Positions 26,401 to 38,400 of a stretch of 64,000 nucleotides of DNA are shown piece by piece. Source of the stretch: Platynereis dumerilii (taxonomy: Eukaryota; Annelida; Polychaeta; Phyllodocida; Nereididae); the NCBI GenBank assembly GCA_026936325.1, contig JAPTHN010000003.1, positions 42,052,011 to 42,116,010 on the forward strand. The letters are read 5' to 3'. The first letter of the stretch is position 1. The number at the start of each line of letters is the position of its first letter. The notes below the pieces were generated by a model. That model was not told where the DNA came from and ran no database searches. It was given only the letters and a program-made list of their open reading frames with translations. Position numbers and translations under genes: made by a program.

Positions 26401-29400
26401 TTTGTAGATGGAAACTCACAAGCAATGGCATATTGGGGTGGGACTTCGGCCATATCCTCCCCCCCCCCCTCCCCGGCACAAGAAATCTCCAATGCAGACT
26501 CCATGAGTCCCTCTAGATAGTATCTTTTTCCGACGACAGGCAGTGTCAGAGGGACTCCAGAAATTGGATTGTCCAAAAATGTTTACTGTTTTGTTATATA
26601 ACTTTTAATTGTTACTGGTTATTTTCCAAATATCTTAACTGACTGGTTACATAACTTTTAATAAACAGTAGTTATTGTTTTGGGTTTTATGTCCTAAAAC
26701 ACCTTGTGTAATTCATTATAAAAACCTGTTACGTCACAACAACTTGTAGTTGGGACTGATGACTTAAAATTATAAACAATTACATTGTTATCCAATAATT
26801 TAAAAATTCCCACACTTTAAAGAAAACAATTTTGTTTGAAGTTCATTCTGCCATATCATACTCATTTGCATGCTGCTTGTGCTCATTTGCATGGCCATTC
26901 CTGGAGACTGTAGTGCAACGCCTGCACTGCCTAACACATAAAGCAGTCTCATGGAGACTGTCTCCAATGGACCTACTCTACGACCCACAGGTAGTTACTT
27001 GATATTTCGCTAAAATTTCATCAATGTTTTTCCAAATCTTACAATTTCCTGGTCCTTGCCACTGTCCGTCAATTCCTTTTTCTCCATTTTTCGCAAGAAG
27101 TTACTTCTGAAGTTGAGAATTCTTTGTGTGTGAGTGAGCTGGATTTGTTTCTGATCAAGAGCTTCTTGTAATGATTTGTTGAGGTCTTCTAAACCCTGGA
27201 ATTAGAAAAGCAACATGAAAGAGTTATTCACAAGCAGGGCCTCCTCTATAGGTCATTGAGCAAGCACTTTCAGAGGCACTTGTAGATACACTACCTACCT
27301 TCGTGACTAGGCTTATTTGACTATCTATCTGATTATCTGTGTGCGTACAAACTTATCTGACTAACTGTCAATCTGTGTGACTATCAATGCGACTATCTAT
27401 CTGTCTATGTGACTGTCTATCTGTGTGACTATTTCTGTGACTGTGTATGTGACCAGAAATTACATCCCGCTCAGGGCTCTAATAGACACTAACGTTCTCA
27501 AGATTAAAAGATTAATCCATGGCGCTTTAAGATAGATTTTAGTTAACAAGAATCCGCGGATTCAAAGCCTGGCTCAAGTGGCAGTGATGAGGGCAAAATA
27601 TGTGGCAGTGATGACGGCAAAATATGTAGAAATGCTGGTGAAATAGTTTAGTCTACTTTTTTGGAAATGGCAGAGAAAGGTGGTTCTGAATTGCGGCAAG
27701 TGAAGTGCTGTTATTGTGGTTGTTCCATGAACAAAATAATATCCAAATAACCACAAAAAGAATGTGTACGATTTTTTTAAATCTTGAAGTCGCCCAATTT
27801 CCTCCTTTGAAAATATTGGCGAAATTGAAAAAAATTTGGAACAAATAAAGTTTATTTTTTTTAATCTAGGAAAACAATTTTTTTCTTTTTTTTAATTTAG
27901 GAAAAAAGAATTTAAATCTTGGAGCAAAAAATGTTTAAATTTTGAAAAACAGAAGTTGCCCGACTTCCTCTTTTTGAAAGAAAAAAAAATTAGTGTAATT
28001 GAAAAAAAGTTGAATTTTTTTTTTTTTTTTCACAAATCTTGGAAAAAAAAAATTTTTGGAAAAAAAAAAATTTTTGAAATTGAAAAAAAAAAGTAATTTC
28101 CATACATCTAGCTACCCTAACAAACCAATAAAACACAAAAACAGATATATTGAACCTGTAGTTATTGAACAGTAGAGTTGACAGACAATATTTTCAGACC
28201 ATTACTCCTGAATTAGCCTGGCGAGCCAGGCTAAAAATCAATTCCACTTCTTACAATCAATTAATCTGTTATTTTTACATTTGTACTGGAAGACACTGTA
28301 TGGCTTTCTAATCCCTGATGTTTTGAGAGTGAATTGCATCTAAATAGGCCACTTGAATTTGATTTATAAAGATCTTTGGCAAAAAATGTTGGACAATATA
28401 TGAAAATATACGGACCAAAAAGAATATATTATGTAGATAGTGGGTTGTGAGGAGACCAATATTGAGTCTTATTGGCCGAAGCAGTAATATTGGTCGAGGC
28501 CGTGGGTCGAGGCCGTGGGTCGAGACCAATATTACCTGTGGAGGCCAATAAAACTCGATATTGGTAGTTATATTCTACACCAAAATTGTCTTTTCAGGCT
28601 AACAAGGTGTACTATAAAAGTTTGTATGCAAATAATTGACTTTCAAAAAATATATTAATAGCTGTATTTTAGTTAGTACTGCATAATCATTTTATTAAAA
28701 TGTAATTAGGTCCACAGCCACGGAATTCCAAAATTTAAAACAATTATTGTAATGTAACAGTACAGATACCTATATCACCCTCATATTTTGAAGCTCATAA
28801 AATTATTTCTTTCTGTCTCCAGTGATACAGGAAATATATGTCCTTAAAAAAATTAGACCTCTTTTAAAGGGAAATTGCTTTTGAAGACTTTCTTATCTAC
28901 TGGTCATTTTTTAATAACCATTCCGACAGAAAATAGACCTGAATGAAATTTCAAATAAATTCTAGTAACAAAGGAAGAATTCTTCTGTTATGAAATCAAA
29001 TTGCCATCAAGCACTAATTGGCTTATTAAATAGCACTTCAAGTGTCATAAAGCCAAACTGCCTGCAGCTTGCACAAATCAATCCAATTGAACAAAGGAAG
29101 CAGACACTCAGTGTAAAGGTAGCTCTGCTGGTGCTGTGACTTCATAAATCAAGTGCACATACACTCAAGACGCCAATATTGCTTTCTGACGCCCATAACA
29201 CTTTCCAAGCGCCAATATCGTTGTTTATTGGCCTCTGTGCTCAGTAAACTCACTTGAGTTCGAAGAATATTAGAAAGCAAGATTTCTAAACACTTGTAGG
29301 ATTTATTTTGAACATATGTGACCTGCTCCACCAAAATGAGTTATAAGTACTTAGGCAATTTATATTTCCCAGAAATGAGCAATATGTGTCAAAAGGTCAC

Positions 29401-32400
29401 ATTTTCAATGGTCATTTTACAAGAAATTGATTTTAAATTATCTAAATTGGGTGTTCATCTTGATATTTTTAGTTCTTTCATTGCAATTGCGGGAAATTCA
29501 AATGCCATTTTCTCAAAGTTTGATGTTTCACATCATCAATGCTTGAGGTGCCATATCTTTGGATTGAATGGAGATATCAAAACATATGAACCATCATTTT
29601 AAAACTCATTTCCAGTAGAATAAAGTCATTTTCACAACTAAATATGACAAGGGGCCGACTTTGAACCCATTTTGGTGGAGCAGGTCACATGTTTTGATTG
29701 TTTGTTTGTAAATTTATTAATAGGCTCCAATTTGGAACATGGCATGGGACTTTTTTAGAATTGATAACACTATTTCATTTTATGGGTGGCCCCTTGATAG
29801 CGGCCTCATAGCCTTAAAGGGGTCACCCTCAATAGAGAATTATTGGTAAACCAAAATACTATATTTATGGCCTGGTGCAAATAAGAGCGTGACAAGAGGG
29901 TGAAAAATAAAGGTGTTCTTTTTGCTTGGAATCTTGCTGCAATTCGAAGTACATATACATGGAAATAAATAAACAAAAAAATCAGGGTTAAGTAATGATT
30001 TCCTACATAGCTATTGCGATTTTTCAGTGGAAAAAAAGCAACAACAAAGCATAACACTCTGGTATGATTTCTTCCTTTTATAAGTATTGTGTTGGTCCAA
30101 TCTAATCACTTTCTGAACCTGCTAGGCCAAGAATGACAAGCATGCATATTCTGGTGTGCCACAGAATCGTTTAAATTGTTCCAATACTCAAAACTCTCAT
30201 TTTTTTCAAAGATTTACCCATTTTATCACAAGACAAGATAGAATTGAATATTTCTCAATCAAAGATTTACATATTTCAAAATTGATTAAGATGATGAAAT
30301 GTTGCTCTGCATACAAAGCCTAGTATGTAATTTAAATTTATAATAGATATTGTTGTTAGTATTGGTGATATAACATGCTGATATGGCACTGAAAATTTTG
30401 TTGGAGGCGTCAGGGTCGGGACACCAGCTGAAAATCACAAAAATACATGCATAAACTGCAACCAGTGGCCAGAGATAAGTCACCCTGCTAGTCTAACATT
30501 ATTCCTAAATCAATTTTCAATTTTTAATAGCTTTTATATTCATGAGAGAAGGTTTTTTGATAATCTTAAAGTATATTAATATTACTCTTTTTTTTGCCCC
30601 AATCCTGCAGGTCTAGACTATTTCTGGGGTTCTTTTGGCACTTTTTTCCATCTCTAATAACACAGAGGACTTGTAGAATACATAATAGCCTAAAGCCTGC
30701 AAGTTTCAGGTGACATGAGGATGAAAAACAGAAGGTGTTAGGGTCGGGACAGAGGTGTTAGGGTCGGGACATGCAATAGTTTTCAAGATTACATAAAAAT
30801 CCAGAAGGCCAGGTGCCTCCTTTTTAGTGCTAGATACTTGAGTCACTGTGGAGGAAAAATGCTGTAGTGAAAAGGTATATGTAGGCAGCCTTTGTTGGAC
30901 TGAGAGAAACTTTAAAGTTAGTGTTAGGGTCGGGACAACTTTTACAAAGCAAGAAAAAGTGATTCAAACAAGTAGCTATGGCATGTATATATGGAAATAA
31001 GGTATGATATGCAATAGAGGGGTCCTCAAACTAAGCTGGGAGCGCAAATACTACATAGAATACCAAGAACCAACAGGTACACAGAGTTGTTGAGCATATA
31101 TTGCTAAAATTTCAATTTTTGGCTTCATTTGCCTCTTCAGAGTCACATTGACAATATTTCACAAATACACGGAGTATCAGATTGCAAGTGACAGTCACAG
31201 AACCAGAACTCCCATGGCTACAGTTGAGAATACTTTCCATTGACAATTTTTTGAAATTATTTTCCAAATGAAGGGTTAAACATTGCTCAAAATATGCATG
31301 TCACGCTGAAATGCTAAAAAATGGCCATTTTCTGGATGTTCAAGACCTCAGATTTCTGGAACCAATACTCTGATTGCCCTGAAATTTGAAATATTAACTT
31401 ACAAAATAGCTTTAAACATAACAAAGTGCTATGGAATGGAATATACATATTTTGTATGGTTTTGCAGCAGATGCAATGCTGGCTTCACCTGAAATACGCA
31501 AAAATTTGCACCAGGCCTTATAATGTATCAATGACTTTTTCCATCCTTGTCTTTTCTCTATTGAAAATAAATAAGTCTAGTCTACCACCCATACTGATAT
31601 GAGATTATAGCACACTTAATGAATGAACATCAAAAACCCAGAATGAACCCCAGCCCTGATAAGTAAACCATAAACTAAACTGACTTATTTGAATATCAGT
31701 GTTTTAAAAAAAATAGCATAACACAGATATAAGGTTTACAGAGACGGATACCTTTCTCTTCTGTTCCACCAATTCCCTGAAGTACATAGCTTCAACAAAG
31801 TTACGTTTCCACAATTTCTCTGGTGGTAAGTCTTCTTGGTCCCCACTGCCATCATCCAGGGCTTCTGAGGGATTTGAAGAACCTGGAAAACACAAAAGTG
31901 TCATTCATTTAATTCTCTGCCAAAGCCACTCTTTTCCAGTGTGTCCTTAGGATCACCTGAAACAACTGATGCAGAAAGAAAGATACCGATAGTTCAGCCA
32001 GCCAACTTCAGTACCATTTTCATTGAAGGGCAACATCTTTAAAAAAATCAAGATTTTCAAATACAGATTCAACTAGAAATGCCCATTAAAAAGGCAGAGA
32101 AACAACTATTAGCGTAACTCAAGTAGGCTAGGCCTATGGCAGTTAGATCTATAGACTTCTTTTTAAATTTTGCACGGACATACTATGGGACCTACACATT
32201 AAAATAATACTGTGAGCATGTAAATGCCGCTGGCTATATATACACCAAGTGCCAAGTTATTAGGCAGCGATGATCATTCAGAGCAAATTTTGTCCCGTTC
32301 GGTTTGTGCAGTCAGAAGTTATGGCATATATTAAAGGTTTTGGGTGTGCCAAGTTATTAGGTACATTTGCATGTTGTATTAAAACATACACAAAAACTTT

Positions 32401-35400
32401 GAAAATCTCAATTGAAAATAACCTGGATATATTCCTTACATTAATTTCCATAAAGTTATGCCATATTCGGAAGCTTTCATGCCTTCAGTTGGAAGTGATG
32501 CACTTTATTGGAATAGCATTAAATTTACCTGAATTTTGACAAACAAAGCCTCTCTGGGACTAAAAATAAGTCATATCACCAAATAAATTGCTTGGTAGGT
32601 TACTTTATGCTATTAACTTCATGCTGCGGGAGTTTCAGCCAGATTGTATCTCTTCATACAAGTCAACAGCAAATCAAAAAAATTATGATTTATCACATCC
32701 TGTTTGCAATGTTATTCCAATGGGAGTTCAGAATGAGATATTTGACAATTTTTTGAATTGCTTTGTTTTCAAGTACAAACGCCAGAATTGGCTGAAATCG
32801 GCACAGGACAAAGTCAATGGCATCAGATAAGATTCAGAGGAGTGTTTTTACTAAAATGATTTATTTCCAATTCAGGAGTGGCTTTGTTTATGGAATTTTA
32901 GCTAAATCCAATGGTATTCCAATGGCACAGAATTAAATGGATTGCTTCAAACTGAAGCCATGAAAACGTACAAATATGGAATAACTTTATTGAAATTAAT
33001 ATTAGGAATATATCCAGGCCATTATCATCCTTGATTTCAAAATTGTTTGTCTATATTTGAATGCATCATGCCACTATACCTAATAACTTGGCACACCCAA
33101 AACCTTCAATAAATGCTATAACTTCTGACTGCATGAATGGAATGGGACAAAATTCTCACAGAATAATCTTCTTCCCTAACCCACTCTTGTGGGTGAAGGA
33201 AATTAAAATATTCGTAAAACTTTTGGAGATAGGGCAAAAAACCATTGCTGCCTAATAACTTGGTGTATGCACAGTTTTGGGGCGAAGGTCAATATTTATC
33301 CAGGCACTTCATAGCAAAAACACGGCCAGTGGCATTGGCCACAGGACACAATGTGCAATTGCCGCTCTGACATGACAGATAATATCGTCATATATCTAAG
33401 AGCCGGAAATGTCGGAAAACTCATCATACCAAACATAATGACAAAATAAACAAACAGGCAAAGTTTGAATGCAACAATTGCAACACAAAATGAGTTATGA
33501 CTGACGAAAACCCAACCCAGCCGCAATGCAGGGGATTGCAGTGCCCCGTAGGCTATTACATTAAATACTGAAATATATCTGTCAATACTTTGATAGAAGG
33601 TTTGTGAATCATGCTATGCCACTGACCTCAGCGGATTTCAACAATAAGAAGTTACGTTTGACAGCGATCTGCCTTAGTTTTAGGCAGTGCTTCATGAAAA
33701 ATTTTATAGATGCCTCACTCTTTCTTTGGAGGCCAGGCAGAACCAACACCACTACTACCACACTACCACCTGAATAGATATCTGTGGCTAGCATACATGT
33801 GGATAGGGCGTTAAGAGGTACATTGTAAGAGACAGTTGTGTAAAGCGAAAAATCTATAGAACTTTTTGAAAACATGAAGATTGATGTACAGCATGGCCAG
33901 AGCCATCAAGAATTGGCGGATTGCATACAAAAATGAGATGTTGGCAAAAGTGAAAAATATAATATAGGATAATGAGTGTTGTTCAAGTAGTGAACATAGA
34001 TATTAGTTGTTGAAATAGTTTATGTACTAGCTGTTGACCCGTTAGGGTTTGATGGTTTACAAAAAATCACTGAGTACCAGCTTCTTCCCAGCTTCGTAAT
34101 GTGAGGGCAGGTCCGATTGCCAGCATTGGTTCAGCTTCCAGTCAGCTTCCAGTTAAATGAATTCAAATGTGGATTGAATGGAACTACTGTAGCGACTGGG
34201 CCCAGTCTACAGGAGACAGGACTCAGTGTACAGCGATGGAGCGTGGTCTTCAGGACTACAAATGCCAAGCACTCTGATATTTGTGGAAAAATGTCATTTT
34301 TCTAAATGCCGCAACTGAATATTTTTGAATGTGGTAGTTATATTGGTCAATGAAGTTCAATGAGAATACCAAAAGATGGGGAATTTAATGGCCTCCAATA
34401 TGATATGCATTTAAGTGTTTCCACAGTTGTAGCATGATCATAACTGTAGTTTTAAACCACAAAAAGAATGTTCAAAAATTGGACTTTGACCCCCCAAATT
34501 GGACTTTGACCCCCCAAATCTTTGGGGGGGGGCTGAATGCTCCATTTGGGGGGACTCAGCCCCTCTAGAGACGCCACTGAATGTACACTACCCTCCAAAA
34601 GTTTTAATACACCAGAATAGGTGACATTTCTTTCAAAAATACTTCATATTCAACGCAATTTTTATTTTATACTTAACTCAAACAATCATGGAAATTCATA
34701 TTGAGGCTATAAGGTGTCCTTGCTTAAAATCATTTTGGTATAAATTTAGGCCTATATAACTTTATCGATATCCCATTTTATTATTTTCTATGAAAAGCTG
34801 TGAAAGCACAATTTTCTTCCATATTAATGACATTTTATCATTTTGTACACATTTCCACTGGTTTGATATGATTTTACCAGTAGTTTCAGACCAGAAAAAT
34901 GGCTGTTAAAAATTGGACAAAAATGCACATTTTGGCTAGTTTTTGGTCAAAACAATGCGGAAACCGCTCAAATAAAACTAGAAGGCAAATTGCAATTTGC
35001 ATATTTGGACGCTGATAATTGACCTGAACATTGTAACATAATCTTGGTCTGGTAGTCTGGTAGGCTGAATTACAATAGCAGTAGTCAGAACTTATTAGGG
35101 CATAATGCTGAAATGGGCCTCAAGTAGGGATGCACCGATCCAATACTCAGGATCGGAATTGGTGCCAATCCAGCCCTAAAACATCGGGTCGGATCATTAG
35201 CACTACTCGTCATTTAACCAATGGTATCGGTAGCGGAAAGATATCGGAAAGCGGTTGTATCGGCAACAAAGTACCAGGATCGGTATCGGATCGGAAGTGA
35301 AAAAGTGGTATCGGTGCATCCCTAGCCTTAAGAGAGAGAAATGAATGCATTGCTACACAGCAATGTATGAAGTTTTTTGATTGATTCTTGTTAAATTTGG

Positions 35401-38400
35401 CCAGCATAGAATAAGTTTCCATGGGTGATGGAGTTATGTGTTTAACAACTTGACAGCACCCACCAGGCACCTATATAATAGTTATAAACGTAGCTTTTGG
35501 GAATGGGGCTTTGTGCAGAACAATTGTGAGGCCTGTGATCTATAAGTTAAACTCAACATGAAACTGTTGACAGATTTTGTTTTTACTATATATATGTGCC
35601 CTTCTTATTGCCTAAAATTCATTCCAGACAAGCTATACTAAAGACCTGCATGCATGCTAGTTTCAATCTAATGATTTAGTTGTTGAACACCTGCAAATCT
35701 ATATGGCTCTCACAACCAATAGCACTAGTGCGAATTTTGCATGCTAGGTGGCCACCATGTGGTGACGACGGGTGTGCGCGCTGAATTATCTCCAGTTCTG
35801 GCAGACTGGTCCCCCCTCCCTGGTGTGGCATAGGGACAGTATATCAGTTATAATTCTAGTACGGTGTCCTATTTAGAATCCCTTCAATTTTGCATGATTG
35901 CAACACAGATTTCCAGCTATTCTCGGTGTTAAGGACCAATTCACCAGGCGTTATCTGTAGATCTATCCACTACCTGTTTGCTATATCAGTCTGATCCACT
36001 GGGATCACATGTGTGCAACATAAAGTGAGTTTGATGAGTTTACTGTGCACATCACTATGTGTAATGTTCAGCCAACAGGAAACTGAAATACACACGAAAT
36101 AACAGGAAGTAGCGCGTTGTGCGACAGTATCTGGACTGGCATCCAGATAATAATTTTCACTTGAGAAGATACAGCCTATGTTTATATATCATCATGACTC
36201 GAAATTATCCAAAATTTGTATTTTTCATTGGTGGTGGGGGGGGGGGAGGGAAGATATTTTCCTAGTATAATACTGGTGGTGAAGCAATAAACAGAGCCCA
36301 TGAAAAGACATTACAATTTACAAAGTATTTTGTGCACTTGCCACTACGTATCTTCATTTTTGCATTTTATCTATTTGTCATGTGTGCATATATCCGCAGA
36401 CATATAAAATCTTTGGATTCTGGGCAGCACGTGCCTTGAACCATCAGACCTCAGACAACGCTTCTAAACTTTGTTGCTACAGCCCTCCCAAACTTGCATT
36501 TCTAGAGATGCCACTGCCTTACATTATCTGTGAACAGAAATTGCACCTATATTGCAAGCCAGAATTTGAATGATTTCAGCTAATATGTAGCTATGCTGAT
36601 ATAGATGTTCTCACAACTTTTAGTAAAACATTAAGGTCACAATGGACAATTCTTGGCGGCCATTTTGGCACTCTCTTGGATTTCTCCAAATTTTCTTGAT
36701 CCAAACTCTGAAACAAATACCAACACAAAATCCATCACTGAATACTAAGCTCACGGCAGACAAATCAAGAAATGCAGCCATTTTGTAGAAGCCATCTTGG
36801 ATGCCTCATACCCTCAAACAAATGTCTACACATGTACCGAATTTCAAACCTCTAGTTGATATATGAAGCTCACAGTGGGCAACTCAAGAATGATGGCCAT
36901 TTTGTGGCAGCCATCTTGGCAGCTATCTTGAATTTCTCTAAATATTGATTCACATCATCTAACAAATTTCTACACCAAATTTCAATACTCTTAAGCATGT
37001 TAAGTGAATAATTTAACTCACAGTGGGCAAAACAAGAATAGCAGCCATTTTGTGGCAGCCATTTTGTGGCGGCCATTTTGGCAGCCATCTTGAATTTCTC
37101 AAATTTTTTCCGATTCAAACCCTCAAACGAATCCCTATACTAAATTTCGTAACTCTAAGTGAAATACTAAGCTCACAATAGACACTTTAATTTTGGCTAA
37201 ATTCTGAATAACCCCAGCACATACAGCACGAGAAACCAAGTATACAAAGGTATATTGGTTATTAAGCCTCTAAAACCTCCTAATTTGCCTCCACAACAAT
37301 GTACAGAAAAGCACTTTGACCTATTCTGTCTCTATTCACTATTACACCGGGGGAACCCAGTGTTTAAATTTTGTTTTTTTAGCCCCAAAATGCCAAGGTA
37401 AATTTCTGGAAGTGTGGAAATAATGAATTTTGATGGGTGAATGTTGCCCAGTGGGAAACCTCAGGTGAGCAGATGGGCTTAGGAGTAGAATTCAAGGTGG
37501 TTATGGGTTGAAAGGAAAAAGCGTTATGAGTGAGATGATGCACCTGCTCTGGATATTAATATGATTAGATTAGATAGATAGATTAAAGATACTACACAGA
37601 GAGGTCATTATTTTGAAATAATATTAATTAGGAAGCACCAACCTGCAGCATCACCAAGTTCAGCAGGGATAGCACCTCCTTGCTGAAGACTGAGCACCAT
37701 GTTGCGTAACCTCTGCACCTCTGCTTGTAGGGCTTCAATGTTGCCTGTGGCATTCTCATTAGCAACAGCCTGAAATCATTATGTTTGTACAGTTCATTTC
37801 AAGTCACTAACGCATACAAGAGGCTACCATAATACAATCAATTTCTCATTATTAAAACAATCAAATTGAATCAACCAAGAGAATCACATGTTTGCTAGCT
37901 TGAACACCCCACATGATGTAGCCAATAACATACTGAGCTGCCATGTCTTATCTGGCCTTATGCAATTGCATAATCTGACACCTTTAGGTCACGGTTTTTT
38001 GATTCCTTGTTACTCGTCACTTTTTTTCGAAGGCATTATGAGCAGTTGATCGCTTGGAAAATAAAAAAAAAGCTTTAAGTCAACCTTAAATTAATTTTCA
38101 TATATCTATCTCAGAGCAGTCGGTCGGACTAGGGGAAAAAAACCATCTTTCCATCATATGTTTGCACCACCCAAAATTTTATATATATTTAATTGCTAAG
38201 GACTTCATAACAATTAACTCCGGTTTTAACTACATCAATCAAATGTTGAGGGCTCAAATAATGTCAAATATTACAATTGGAGAAGTCGGAAGAAGTGGAG
38301 AACCACGAGCCAACAGGCCTGTGCAGTGTGCATAAGCATTGGTTTGGATAAGTTTATTTACACAACATGATGCACTTACAATTTATACATAAGTTACATA

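Larger units (their letters stand above)
34586..36225. mobile_element. Second copy of the Tc1-like element, interrupted
   Basis: It begins CACTACCCTCCAAAAGTTTT after TA (34584-34585) and matches the element of 13382 up to about 34976. The match resumes at about 36148 (ATAATTTTCACTTGAGAAGA) and stops near 36225. The middle is a 1.17 kb foreign segment, and the right end is missing. Confidence 0.72.
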
